DNA from: Pseudomonadota bacterium
Lineage (GTDB): Bacteria; Pseudomonadota; Alphaproteobacteria; Rhizobiales; Devosiaceae
Assembly: GCA_023415605.1 (NCBI GenBank)
Contig: JAEZKB010000272.1
Coordinates: 1-13,434, forward strand
Direction of reading: 5' to 3'
DNA length: 13,434 nt
The translations under genes and the position numbers were made by a program. A model generated the notes under the pieces. The model searched no databases. It saw only the letters and a list, made by a program, of their open reading frames with translations, and had not been told where the DNA came from. Shown piece after piece: positions 1-6,450 of this stretch. Every line of letters begins with the position of its first letter. Within the stretch, counting starts at the first letter, position 1.

Positions 1-39
1 GGGAGGGGGACCACCCGCAGGGTGGTGGAGGGGGCGCAT
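1..39. repeat. Hairpin repeat, REP-like, at window edge
   Basis: A 7-bp perfect stem, ACCACCC (10-16) and GGGTGGT (20-26), closes a 3-nt loop and is flanked by G-rich tracts on the plus strand. It lies directly downstream of the large terminase gene, which is read on the minus strand. Short hairpins with this CCACC...GGTGG core and C/G-rich flanks recur between genes in rhizobia-like genomes as I remember them, so a REP-like intergenic repeat is the best guess. It could also act as a transcript-end structure, although no T-tract follows. The element runs off the window edge, so its full extent is unknown. Confidence 0.4.
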
Positions 40-48
40 GATCCGCCC

Positions 49-1305
49 CTAAAACCGCACCCGCGGCCCCGGACCCGTCAACAGCAGCTCCGTTACCCCC
101 CAGACCAGCGCATCCACGCGGTCGGGCGAATGCCCCGCACTCCGTCCATCCGCACCGAAGGCGCACATCTCGTCTTCCAGCGCCGTTAGCCCGAGCCGGT
201 GCGACACGCGCCCCTGCGCGTAAAGCGTCGCCACCGGTTCGGCGCGCAGCCATTTGCCGCGCATCGCCCGCACCGCCCGCACGGGCACGTTGGCGTCCAC
301 CTGGCCGATCACGGTCCTGACCATGTCGCCGCCCTGGTTGACCTCGACCACGATGCAGTCGGCGCCATGGGTGTGGAATGCCGCCACGGCGCGCCGGGCC
401 CAGCCCATCGGGCTTGCCGGCTGCAGCGTGAGGTCCTCGAGCACCACCGCGCCCGCTTCGGTCCGGCCGGCGACGATGATGCCGCAGGCGTCCGACTTCA
501 GCCCGCCCGTCACCGGCGGATCGACGGCCACAACCACGCGCTGCACCGGCTCGTCGCCGGCGCGCCGAAACATGCTTCGCTGCCACAGCGCATCCGGCGA
601 ATCCTCGATCAGCTCCCCATCGAGCTCCTGCCGCCCCAGCACCGAGCCGCGATAGCGGCCGACCACGGCGTCGAGGAATTTCGGCGCCAGGAACTCCGCG
701 TTCTGATCGGTCCGCATCCGCGTCACCGCCGTGTGCTCATCGGCCAGCAGGCGCTTCAGCAGCGGGATCGGCCGCGGCGTCGTGGTCGCCACCTGCCGTG
801 GCCGCTCCCCCAGTCGAAGGGCAAACTGCAGCATGTCCCATGCGGCCTCTGCATCGGGCCACTTCGCCACCTCGTCGCACCAGGCGGCGGCGAACTGCGG
901 ACCGCGAAACCGGTCGGGGTCGCTCGCCGACATCACCATGGCCTCGACGCCATTGTCCCAACTCAGCGTCTGCCCGCGCAGTTTGCCGCGATGCCTGCGC
1001 ATTATCCGCTGGAGACCGCTCTCGCCATGCACCATTACGGCGAGCGCCTCGGTCATCGTCTGCCCCACCAGCGCAATCGGCGTCACGCCCTGCCGCACCA
1101 AGTTGGCAACCCACTCGGCGCCGGCGCGGGTCTTGCCCGAACCGCGACCGCCGAGCATCAGCCAGGTGGTCCAGTCGCCCGCCGGTGCCAACTGGTCCGT
1201 CCGTGCCCAGGTGACCCAGTGCTTGCCCAGGTCGATGACACCGCTCCGCGACAGCGTCTGGACAGCCGCTGCGCTGTCTTCGCTAACCTCGCTTGAGCTG
1301 ATCAA
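49..1305 (-). CDS. terL: Large terminase subunit (GTA/phage DNA-packaging ATPase-nuclease)
   Basis: This is the motor ATPase and headful nuclease that packages DNA into phage or gene-transfer-agent capsids. The 418-residue protein has a Walker A motif GGRGSGKT (about 52-59), a Walker B AAWCDE (140-145) and an ATPase coupling motif ATTTP (173-177). The RNase H-like nuclease half carries VAVDPP (Asp261), VVEVNQGG (Glu321) and a C-terminal SPDRVDALVWG (Asp398), so all the expected acidic residues are present and the protein looks functional. The short length and the SPDRVDALVW ending are typical of Rhodobacter-type GTA terminases and DUF2280/terminase_6 relatives rather than lambda or T4 types. 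The start codon lies inside the end of the upstream small-terminase candidate (23-bp overlap), which indicates translational coupling. No portal gene is visible in the 48 bp downstream. The family call is secure; GTA versus prophage is inference. Confidence 0.93.
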   Translation of the reverse strand: MISSSEVSEDSAAAVQTLSRSGVIDLGKHWVTWARTDQLAPAGDWTTWLMLGGRGSGKTRAGAEWVANLVRQGVTPIALVGQTMTEALAVMVHGESGLQRIMRRHRGKLRGQTLSWDNGVEAMVMSASDPDRFRGPQFAAAWCDEVAKWPDAEAAWDMLQFALRLGERPRQVATTTPRPIPLLKRLLADEHTAVTRMRTDQNAEFLAPKFLDAVVGRYRGSVLGRQELDGELIEDSPDALWQRSMFRRAGDEPVQRVVVAVDPPVTGGLKSDACGIIVAGRTEAGAVVLEDLTLQPASPMGWARRAVAAFHTHGADCIVVEVNQGGDMVRTVIGQVDANVPVRAVRAMRGKWLRAEPVATLYAQGRVSHRLGLTALEDEMCAFGADGRSAGHSPDRVDALVWGVTELLLTGPGPRVRF

Positions 1306-1744
1306 GTCGCTTCGCCAGCTTGACTCGCATCTCGGCCACTTCCTGGTCGGTGTAGCCGTCGTCCTTTTCCGGTCGCGCCGTCGCCGTCTCCAGTTTGGTC
1401 AGTCGCTCGAGGTTGGCAGCAAGCTTACCGAGCAGTTCGATCTCTCGCTCGCCGCTGCGCGTTTCCCTCCTGGTCATCTCGTCCATCTCCATTTCCAGAT
1501 GCATCACCTGCATCTCCAGTACCCGGAACAGCCGCTTGATGATCGTCGCGCGATCCGCTCCGGCCTGCGTCCTGTTCCGTCGCTTCCATAGGTCACGTTT
1601 CGCGCGCCACTGGAGGCCACTGCGGCTGATGCCGAACGCCGCGGCGACCTCGGTTACGGACATTTCCCCGGCTTCGTACGCAACCCGCACGCGCCGCCAC
1701 AGTGCCACCTCGTCCGGTCCCTCGACCGCCCGCTGAAACGTCAT
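1283..1744 (-). CDS. Probable small terminase subunit (GTA gp1-like)
   Basis: This 153-residue protein is encoded immediately upstream of, and overlapping, the large terminase, which is the position of the small terminase (DNA-recognition) subunit in phages and of ORF g1 in GTA clusters. An N-terminal helix-turn-helix is visible (about residues 28-48, MSVTEVAAAFGISRSGLQWRA), followed by a basic stretch. A long charged coiled coil follows (about 65-115, MEMDEMTRRE...ELLGKLAANLERL), typical of TerS oligomerisation. I chose the ATG at 1744 because AAGGGA lies 8-9 nt upstream; a TTG at 1771 would add nine residues but falls inside a palindrome. The function is inferred from position and architecture, since TerS sequences diverge strongly. 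A plain HTH regulator is the alternative. Confidence 0.75.
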   Translation of the reverse strand: MTFQRAVEGPDEVALWRRVRVAYEAGEMSVTEVAAAFGISRSGLQWRAKRDLWKRRNRTQAGADRATIIKRLFRVLEMQVMHLEMEMDEMTRRETRSGEREIELLGKLAANLERLTKLETATARPEKDDGYTDQEVAEMRVKLAKRLDQLKRG

Positions 1745-1769
1745 CGCTGTCCCTTGCTGCAACCGGCGC

Positions 1770-1783
1770 AACGGCGCGCCGTT
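1770..1783. promoter_or_regulatory. Perfect 14-bp palindrome between divergent terS and KTSC genes
   Basis: AACGGCGCGCCGTT is identical to its reverse complement and sits in the 59-bp gap between the start of the small terminase gene (1744, minus) and the KTSC gene (1804, plus). Its position suits an operator for one or both divergent genes. In GC-rich DNA a palindrome of this composition can also arise by chance, and no regulator is known for it. Confidence 0.35.
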
Positions 1784-1803
1784 CTCCCCGCGAGGAGACC
1801 GCC

Positions 1804-2013
1804 ATGCCGTCCAAAGCTGTGCGCGATATCAAGTACGACCCATCGAGCGAAACGCTCTGGGTCACCTTCGTCCTTACGGCCAAGCGCTATGCCTACCGCT
1901 TGGTGCCCGTGAGCGTGTACGAGGAGTTCATCCACGCCTTCTCCAAAGGCACCTTCTTCAACCGCTTCATCCGCGACCGCTACGACTACGCCGAGGTGGA
2001 CGCTGAGGGGTAG
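1804..2013 (+). CDS. KTSC domain-containing small protein
   Basis: This 69-residue protein consists almost entirely of a KTSC domain, named from the lysyl-tRNA synthetase C-terminus and also common as a stand-alone protein in bacteria and phages. The pattern is clear: Y-x-x-x-x-x-x-L-x-V-x-F at 11-22, then YAYRLVP (29-35), VYEEF (38-42), and AFSKGTFFNRFIRDRY (45-60). The start is the ATG at 1804, preceded by GAGGAGA at 5-11 nt, a good ribosome binding site; longer readings upstream run antisense into the terminase gene and are not supported. It diverges from the terminase pair, so it may be phage or GTA cargo or simply a host neighbour. The molecular function of lone KTSC proteins is not established, although nucleic-acid-related roles have been suggested. 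Confidence 0.87.
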   Translation: MPSKAVRDIKYDPSSETLWVTFVLTAKRYAYRLVPVSVYEEFIHAFSKGTFFNRFIRDRYDYAEVDAEG

Positions 2014-2119
2014 CGGCAACGGCCAGCCCCACTACTCCGACCATACCCAAACTCTACCAGACCAGCGTCACGCGGGGATAAGCTTTGCAAACTTTCTTAC
2101 AAGTCCTTGCTGTGCCGCG

Positions 2120-2326
2120 TTATTTATCGTCGTCCGACTCCACGCGCTCGGGGAACAACCGCCCGGCCGCCGGCTGCCATGGCTTGCGCAGCCACCCCAT
2201 AATTCGCAGGCCCCGCTTGGGGCTGCCGCCCTTGAACGCATCTTCCTGGGTCCGCGCCGCCTGCCGATCGTGGACGACGTCCACCCGCTCGTGTTTTCGG
2301 GGCCCCGCCCCTGGCTGGTTCTGCAT
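2120..2326 (-). CDS. Small basic protein of unknown function
   Basis: I do not recognise this 68-residue protein. It is hydrophilic and rich in Arg, Lys and Pro, with a tryptophan-containing segment (about 43-51, IMGWLRKPW) and an acidic tail (ERVESDDDK). It has no signal peptide, membrane segment or cysteines. Support for a real gene is the ribosome binding site: on the minus strand a perfect AGGAGG lies 7 nt before the ATG, the best in this window. It sits downstream of an intrinsic terminator, so it is probably transcribed on its own. The same stretch is open in other frames, but none of those has a comparable start. A chance open frame in GC-rich DNA remains possible. Confidence 0.6.
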   Translation of the reverse strand: MQNQPGAGPRKHERVDVVHDRQAARTQEDAFKGGSPKRGLRIMGWLRKPWQPAAGRLFPERVESDDDK

Positions 2327-2332
2327 GATTGG

Positions 2333-2347
2333 TCCTCCTCAGGAGGA
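2333..2347 (-). promoter_or_regulatory. Ribosome binding site inside an inverted repeat
   Basis: TCCTCCT (2333-2339) and AGGAGGA (2341-2347) are separated by one base. On the minus-strand transcript of the 68-residue gene, an anti-Shine-Dalgarno UCCUCC directly precedes the Shine-Dalgarno GGAGGA and can fold into a 6-bp stem with a UGA loop that hides the ribosome binding site. The sequence is certain. That it controls translation, or instead serves as a protein-binding palindrome, is inference. Confidence 0.45.
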
Positions 2348-2405
2348 AAAACCATCGAGACGCGATTGCGTTCACCGAGCCCGCTTCCAGCCGCAGCCAG
2401 ACAAG

Positions 2406-2437
2406 AAAAACCCCGCGCCTGGCGGAAGGGCGCGGGG
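2406..2437 (-). terminator. Intrinsic terminator downstream of the DUF2147 gene
   Basis: A 9-bp perfect GC-rich stem, CCCCGCGCC (2411-2419) and GGCGCGGGG (2429-2437), encloses a 9-nt loop. Read on the minus strand it is followed by TTTTTCTTGT, a proper U-tract. It ends transcription of the DUF2147-type gene whose stop lies at 2483 and separates it from the small gene that starts at 2326. Confidence 0.82.
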
Positions 2438-2482
2438 TCGCAGTTTGGCAGTTCTTGGGGGCTGCCTATATCAAGCAGCGCC

Positions 2483-2866
2483 TCAAGTGCGGCTTAGTCG
2501 TACGGTCTGGCAGAAGACGCCCTGGCAACCATTGACCTTGAGGCTGTCCTCGCCGGTCATGACCATGGTGCCCGAATAGGTGTCGCCGGCATGCTTGACC
2601 GTGCCGGTCCACTTGTTGGCGGACGATTGCGTGCCCTGCACGATGACCTGGTTCAGGTACTGGCGGTTCACGTCATCCTTGTCGCGCAGCCAGATCAGGC
2701 GCGCACAGAGTGAGTCGGGACCACAGGCGGTGATCTTGTAGCGGCTCTTGCCGTCATCGGCCTGCCAGGTGCCGGTCGGGTCAGCTGCGAGAGCCAGCGC
2801 GGGCGCAGATGCGAGGCCCAGCGCGAGAGCGGCGGCAGCGAGTTTTTTTGCGAGGTGCATAAGCAT
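2483..2866 (-). CDS. DUF2147-type secreted protein
   Basis: This 127-residue protein begins with a classic Sec signal peptide: a basic start (AKK), then an Ala/Leu-rich core, with cleavage expected near ALA|ADP around residue 27. The mature part matches the DUF2147 pattern: PTGTWQADDGKSRYKI, then ACGPDSLCARLIWL (paired cysteines), the D-x-N-x-x-Y/L segment (DDVNRQYLNQ), KWTGTVKHAGDTYSGTM, and an ending L-x-V-x-GC-x-x-x-FC-x-x-V-x-L-x-R. The four cysteines are where the family keeps them. It is shorter than many members (about 100 mature residues). The role is unknown; family members are periplasmic or exported. An alternative ATG at 2860 would trim two residues; GGAG lies 4 or 10 nt upstream respectively. 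A terminator follows the gene and a complex upstream region precedes it. Confidence 0.85.
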   Translation of the reverse strand: MLMHLAKKLAAAALALGLASAPALALAADPTGTWQADDGKSRYKITACGPDSLCARLIWLRDKDDVNRQYLNQVIVQGTQSSANKWTGTVKHAGDTYSGTMVMTGEDSLKVNGCQGVFCQTVRLSRT

Positions 2867-2950
2867 GCGTCTCCGGAGTTCAGATCAGGTGATGTCGTCG
2901 GTGTTGCGCCCCATAAGTGGAGACTTTGTCTGAATCTTGAATAACAGGTC

Positions 2951-2967
2951 CGTTCATCTGGCGTTCA
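2951..2967 (-). promoter_or_regulatory. Direct-repeat operator candidate upstream of the DUF2147 gene
   Basis: On the minus strand the hexamer TGAACG occurs twice with starts 11 bp apart (TGAACGCCAGATGAACGG), one helical turn. Tandem half-sites with this period are typical of OmpR/PhoB-type response regulators. The pair lies about 85-100 bp upstream of the DUF2147 start, a reasonable distance for an activator site. A third TGAACG, in the opposite orientation, lies at 3019-3024. The repeat is seen directly; which regulator binds, if any, is unknown. Confidence 0.4.
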
Positions 2968-3024
2968 GGAACAGGGCCAAGATGCGGCCCCGACACGGCA
3001 GCCATGCTGACGCATTCCTGAACG
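2962..3024. repeat. 63-nt branched inverted-repeat element
   Basis: A perfect 10-bp inverted repeat, CGTTCAGGAA (2962-2971) and TTCCTGAACG (3015-3024), encloses two further hairpins: GGGCC (2974-2978) with GGCCC (2986-2990), and CAGC (2999-3002) with GCTG (3006-3009) around a 3-nt loop. The whole can fold as a three-way junction on either strand. It has no U-tract, so it is not an ordinary terminator. It could be a small structured RNA, a leader element, an intergenic repeat or a looped operator. Nothing coding is supported between 2867 and 3128. Confidence 0.45.
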
Positions 3025-3128
3025 GCCCACTCAGCCTCAGTTCACCACGCCACATTTGAGACGGTGCCGAGGACTCGAACGGGCGCAACTTTTCCCGATC
3101 ACAAAGTCGTGGGAGGGGCGATCCCGGC

Positions 3129-3635
3129 CTAAATCTCTTCTGGCGGCTCCCAATTGGGCCACTCGGCGACGTGGTCTTCCCATTCGCCGGGTTTGACCTT
3201 GGTCTCGCTGATGGTGCGGCCGCGCACCGAAACCCCGACCGCGGCGACGGTTTCGGGGTCGCCTGAAATCAGCGGGTGCCACCAGGCGAGGCCTTTGCCT
3301 TCGGCGATGCGTCGATAGGCACAGGTCGTCGGAATCCAGGAGATCGTCCGCACATTCTGCGGGTTCAGCTTGATGCAGTCGGGCACCATGCTCAGCCGGT
3401 TAGGATAATCCGAACACTTGCAGCTTTCGCCGTCGAGGAGGCGGCAATGCACGTCAGAGGTGTAGATTTCTCCCGAATCCTCGTCCTCGAGCTTCATCAG
3501 GCAGCAGCGGCCGCAGCCATCGCAGAGGGCTTCCCACTCGGTGGTGGACATCTCCTCGAGCGTCTTTTCTTCCCAGAATGCCAATTGCTGCCTTTCGTTA
3601 CCGCTTTGCACTTGCGGGAAACTCGTCCCGATCAT
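3129..3635 (-). CDS. YcgN/UPF0260 family cysteine-cluster protein
   Basis: This 168-residue protein closely follows E. coli YcgN, a member of the CxxCxxCC (putative metal-chelating) family. Conserved blocks run almost throughout: FWEEKTLEEMSTTEWEALCDGCGRCC with Cys38, Cys41, Cys44 and Cys45; EDEDSGEIY; Cys64, Cys72 and Cys74; VPDCIKLNPQN with Cys87; WIPTTCAYR with Cys105; and the ending AWWHPLISGDPETVAAVGVSVRGR. The eight or so invariant cysteines predict zinc or iron-sulfur binding, but the biochemical role is not established. I chose the ATG at 3635; a reading from 3707 would run across the start of the divergent penicillin-binding protein gene and adds residues not found in the family. The ribosome binding site is weak. 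Only 49 bp separate the two divergent genes. Confidence 0.94.
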   Translation of the reverse strand: MIGTSFPQVQSGNERQQLAFWEEKTLEEMSTTEWEALCDGCGRCCLMKLEDEDSGEIYTSDVHCRLLDGESCKCSDYPNRLSMVPDCIKLNPQNVRTISWIPTTCAYRRIAEGKGLAWWHPLISGDPETVAAVGVSVRGRTISETKVKPGEWEDHVAEWPNWEPPEEI

Positions 3636-3684
3636 AATCCAGCGATGCTCTTGCGCCGCGGGCCCGAAACGGGAAGACTCCGAT

Positions 3685-5871
3685 GTGCGCCAGCCTCCGG
3701 AGAACACGGTGCAGGATCCGTTCTACCACAAAGAGAAGCGCAAGAAGAAAGCCCGCATGTTGGATGCGGATGCCTGGCTCGACTCGCTGCTCTACGAGAC
3801 CTGGCAGTCGCTGGGCCGCGGCTATACGCGGGTGCAGGATTTCTTCTCGATCTTCCATGTCTCCGGCTTCAAGCGCTTTTTCGTCGAGATCTTTTCGGAC
3901 GGGTTGAGCTTCCTCGCCATCGGCGCGGTCATCATGACGGCCTTGGCGCTCCCCGCCTTCGATGCCACCGCTTCAGGGAAGTTCAACAAGGCCGAGGACT
4001 ATTCGGTCCTCTTCCTCGATCGCTACGGCAACGAGATCGGCCGCCGCGGCATCCGCTCGGACGATTCCTATCCGCTCGACAAGCTGCCGGATTATTTCGT
4101 CAAGGCTGCTTTGGCCACGGAAGACCGGCGTTTCTATGACCACTGGGGTATCGATATCGTCGGCACACTGCGCGCGCTGATGAGCAACGCCTCGGGCGAC
4201 GCGTCGCTGCAGGGCGGTTCGTCCATCACCCAGCAGCTGGCAAAACTTCTCTTTTTGTCGTCCGAGCGCACGCTCGAGCGCAAGATCCGCGAGGCCTTCC
4301 TTTCGATCTGGCTCGAGTGGCACTACAGCAAGGACGATATTCTCAAGCTCTATTTCGACCGTGCCTATATGGGCGGCGGCAATTTCGGCGCCGCGGCCGC
4401 GGCTGAGTACTACTTCGGGAAGAAAATCACCGATGTGAACCTCGCCGAGGCGGCGATGCTCGCAGGCCTCTTCAAGGCGCCGGGGCGTTGGGCGCCGCAT
4501 GTCGACCTCGCCGCTGCCCGTGGCCGCGCCAATGTCGTGCTCTCCAACCTCGTCGATGCCGGCTTCCTCACCGAGGGCCAGGTCACCGCTGCCCGCCGCA
4601 ACCCGGCGGTGCCGGTCGATCGATCGCACGAGGCCTCCTCGCCCAACTACTTCCTCGACTACGCTTTCGAGGAGGCCAAGAAGGTCATCGAGGCCTCCAA
4701 CACCACCTCGAACAGTTTTGTCGTCCGCACCACCATCGATCCGGTGCTCCAGTCCTATGCCGAAGACGCGGTGACCTCGGTGGTGCGCGAACAGGGCGAG
4801 CAGTATCGCGTCAAGGAAGCCGCGATGGTGGTAACCGAGCCCAACGGCGCCATGCGCGCCATGGTCGGCGGCATGGACTACGGCAAGAGCCAGTTCAACC
4901 GCGCCATCGTCTCCAACCGCCAGCCGGGCTCGTCGTTCAAGCCATTCGTCTATTCGACGGCCTTCGAGATGATCCCCGACTATTCGCCCTCCACCACCAT
5001 TTCGGACCGCCCGGTCTGCATCGGCGACTGGTGCCCGGTGAACTACGGCCGCAACTACAAGGGCTCGATCACGCTCGAAAGCGCCTTCGCGCAGTCGATC
5101 AACACCGTGCCGGTGACGCTCTCGATCAAGACCGGCCGCGATCCCATTGCGCAGATGGCGCACAAGATGGGCATCACCAACGATTTCCCGGTCACCCGTT
5201 CGCTGGCGCTGGGCGTCGCCTCGGTCAGCGTGCTCGACATGACCTCGGCCTACACGGTCTTCGCCAATCGTGGCCTCAAGACCCCGGCATACGGCATCAC
5301 CCGCATCACGACGCTGAGCGGCGAACCGATCTATGAGCTCGACACCACCACGCCGCACGAACGTGTCCTCTCGGAACACACCGTGGCGTATATGAACCAG
5401 ATGATGCGCGCCGTGGTCGAACGAGGCACCGGCACCCGCGCCAAGATTGAAGGCGTCCCCGCATTGGGCAAGACGGGTACGACGACCTCCTATCGCGACG
5501 CCTGGTTCGTCGGCTTCACCGGCAACTATGTGGCGGCCGTCTGGTTCGGCAATGACGACTACCAGACCACCAACAACCTCACTGGTGGCACACTGCCTAC
5601 CATCGCGTGGCAGAAGTTCAAGGCCTACGCTCACACCAACATTGAGATCAAACCAGTGTTCGGTGTGGACTTTCAGCCGGCTCCGTTCGTCATCGCCAAT
5701 GCCGATGGCACGACGCCGGTCGAGCAGCAAGCCGAGCGACCGCCGACGCTCAAGCCCGCAGCAGCGCAGAAATTGCTCGACGTGGCGGCCCGGCTCAGCG
5801 CCACGCTCAAGTCCGCGCGGCCCACCGATACCGCCGCCCTTACCGTGGCTCCGTCGAACAAGGCCTTGTAG
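3685..5871 (+). CDS. Class A penicillin-binding protein (transglycosylase/transpeptidase)
   Basis: A bifunctional enzyme that polymerises and cross-links peptidoglycan in the periplasm. With a GTG start at 3685 it has 728 residues. A basic cytoplasmic tail (HKEKRKKK) and a membrane segment near 73-92 come first. The glycosyltransferase domain follows, with ALATEDRRFYDHWGID (catalytic Glu about 146), GGSSITQQLAK (about 177-187), RKIREAFLSIWLE and YMGGGNFGAAAAAEYYFGK. The transpeptidase domain has SSFK (Ser416, Lys419), SIN (471-473) and KTGT (596-599). All catalytic motifs are intact. The GTG has GGAAG 8 nt upstream; ATG 3757 is an alternative. An in-frame ATG at 3541 lies wholly antisense to the YcgN gene and is rejected. 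It heads a tight operon with DUF1214 and DUF1254 genes. Confidence 0.95.
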   Translation: MRQPPENTVQDPFYHKEKRKKKARMLDADAWLDSLLYETWQSLGRGYTRVQDFFSIFHVSGFKRFFVEIFSDGLSFLAIGAVIMTALALPAFDATASGKFNKAEDYSVLFLDRYGNEIGRRGIRSDDSYPLDKLPDYFVKAALATEDRRFYDHWGIDIVGTLRALMSNASGDASLQGGSSITQQLAKLLFLSSERTLERKIREAFLSIWLEWHYSKDDILKLYFDRAYMGGGNFGAAAAAEYYFGKKITDVNLAEAAMLAGLFKAPGRWAPHVDLAAARGRANVVLSNLVDAGFLTEGQVTAARRNPAVPVDRSHEASSPNYFLDYAFEEAKKVIEASNTTSNSFVVRTTIDPVLQSYAEDAVTSVVREQGEQYRVKEAAMVVTEPNGAMRAMVGGMDYGKSQFNRAIVSNRQPGSSFKPFVYSTAFEMIPDYSPSTTISDRPVCIGDWCPVNYGRNYKGSITLESAFAQSINTVPVTLSIKTGRDPIAQMAHKMGITNDFPVTRSLALGVASVSVLDMTSAYTVFANRGLKTPAYGITRITTLSGEPIYELDTTTPHERVLSEHTVAYMNQMMRAVVERGTGTRAKIEGVPALGKTGTTTSYRDAWFVGFTGNYVAAVWFGNDDYQTTNNLTGGTLPTIAWQKFKAYAHTNIEIKPVFGVDFQPAPFVIANADGTTPVEQQAERPPTLKPAAAQKLLDVAARLSATLKSARPTDTAALTVAPSNKAL

Positions 5872-5874
5872 TCC

Positions 5875-6450
5875 TTGCGCTTTCTCACCCACCTGTTGCT
5901 GGCCATCGGGGTCGCGCTGGCGTTCGGCTTCGGCTTGTCGTGGTTCGCCATCACCGACGGCCGCTTCTTCGGCGTCACCCAGGTCGGCCCCTGGACCACG
6001 TGGCGGGAGGCCGGCGCCCCTACGCCCGATCCCTATACCCGCGCCTACATCGCCCGCGCCGCTTCGCTGCAGCTGGGCGCGAGCGAGGGCCAGCACTACC
6101 TGGCCAATGTCGACAGTGAAGGCCGGGCGTTAAACCGTTCCTGTCGCTATAGAATTGACGGCACCACGCCGGTCGCGACGTTCTGGACGCTGACCGCGGT
6201 GGACGATGCTGGCGCTCTCATCACCCGCGAAGGTGGTCCGAAAACGCTATCCTCGACCCGCATCGCCCGCGCCAATGACGGCTCGATGGAACTCTATGTC
6301 AGCCGCACCCTGGCGCCGCGCAACTGGCTTGAGATCGCCGGAGACGGCTCGTTCTCGCTGAGCCTCAACCTCTACGACACCTCGAGTATCGGCGGGGTCG
6401 GCACGGCGGCGGTCACTCTGCCCTCGATCATCCGCGAGGCCTGCGCATGA
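5875..6450 (+). CDS. DUF1214 domain membrane-anchored protein
   Basis: This 191-residue protein has one N-terminal membrane segment (about 5-26) and then a DUF1214 domain. The family's hallmarks are visible: GPWTTW (about 38-43), PDPYTRAYIARAASLQLGASEGQHY, a D-x-E-G-x-x-L segment, CRYRIDGTTPVATFWTLTAVD, then DGSMELYVS, NWLEI and a final SLNLYDTSS. The start is a TTG three bases after the penicillin-binding protein stop; no ATG or GTG is available before the membrane segment, and AAGG lies 11 nt upstream, so translation is probably coupled. It overlaps the DUF1254 gene by ATGA. DUF1214 and DUF1254 are often found fused in one protein, DUF1254 first; here they are separate and in reverse order. 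The molecular function is unknown; an envelope role beside peptidoglycan synthesis is inferred. Confidence 0.86.
   Translation: MRFLTHLLLAIGVALAFGFGLSWFAITDGRFFGVTQVGPWTTWREAGAPTPDPYTRAYIARAASLQLGASEGQHYLANVDSEGRALNRSCRYRIDGTTPVATFWTLTAVDDAGALITREGGPKTLSSTRIARANDGSMELYVSRTLAPRNWLEIAGDGSFSLSLNLYDTSSIGGVGTAAVTLPSIIREACA

Noticed and set aside
1..39. Start of a possible next gene on the minus strand (ATG at 39, MRPLHHPAGGPPP)
   Set aside because: The translation is that of the hairpin repeat itself; only 13 codons fit in the window and no portal-like sequence is visible.
199..1296. 365-residue open frame antisense to the large terminase
   Set aside because: His/Arg-rich shadow of a gene with intact ATPase and nuclease motifs.
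3063..3080. GTTCGAGTCCTCGGCACC on the minus strand, like the T-loop and 3' end of a tRNA (possible tRNA or att remnant)
   Set aside because: The T-arm stem does not pair, and no matching acceptor half, anticodon arm or D-arm is found upstream. At most an 18-nt chance match or a very short remnant.
3037..3282. 81-residue frame on the minus strand overlapping the end of the YcgN gene
   Set aside because: Arg-rich, out of frame with the conserved gene, no ribosome binding site or recognisable feature.
3541..3684. N-terminal extension of the penicillin-binding protein from an upstream ATG
   Set aside because: It lies entirely antisense to the conserved N-terminal part and start of the YcgN gene, is Cys/Ser-rich unlike the family, and the GTG at 3685 has a better ribosome binding site.
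3973..6096. 707-residue open frame antisense to the penicillin-binding protein and DUF1214 genes
   Set aside because: Long antisense frames are expected in GC-rich DNA; composition is Arg/Gly/His-rich with no domain, and the sense strand holds intact catalytic motifs.
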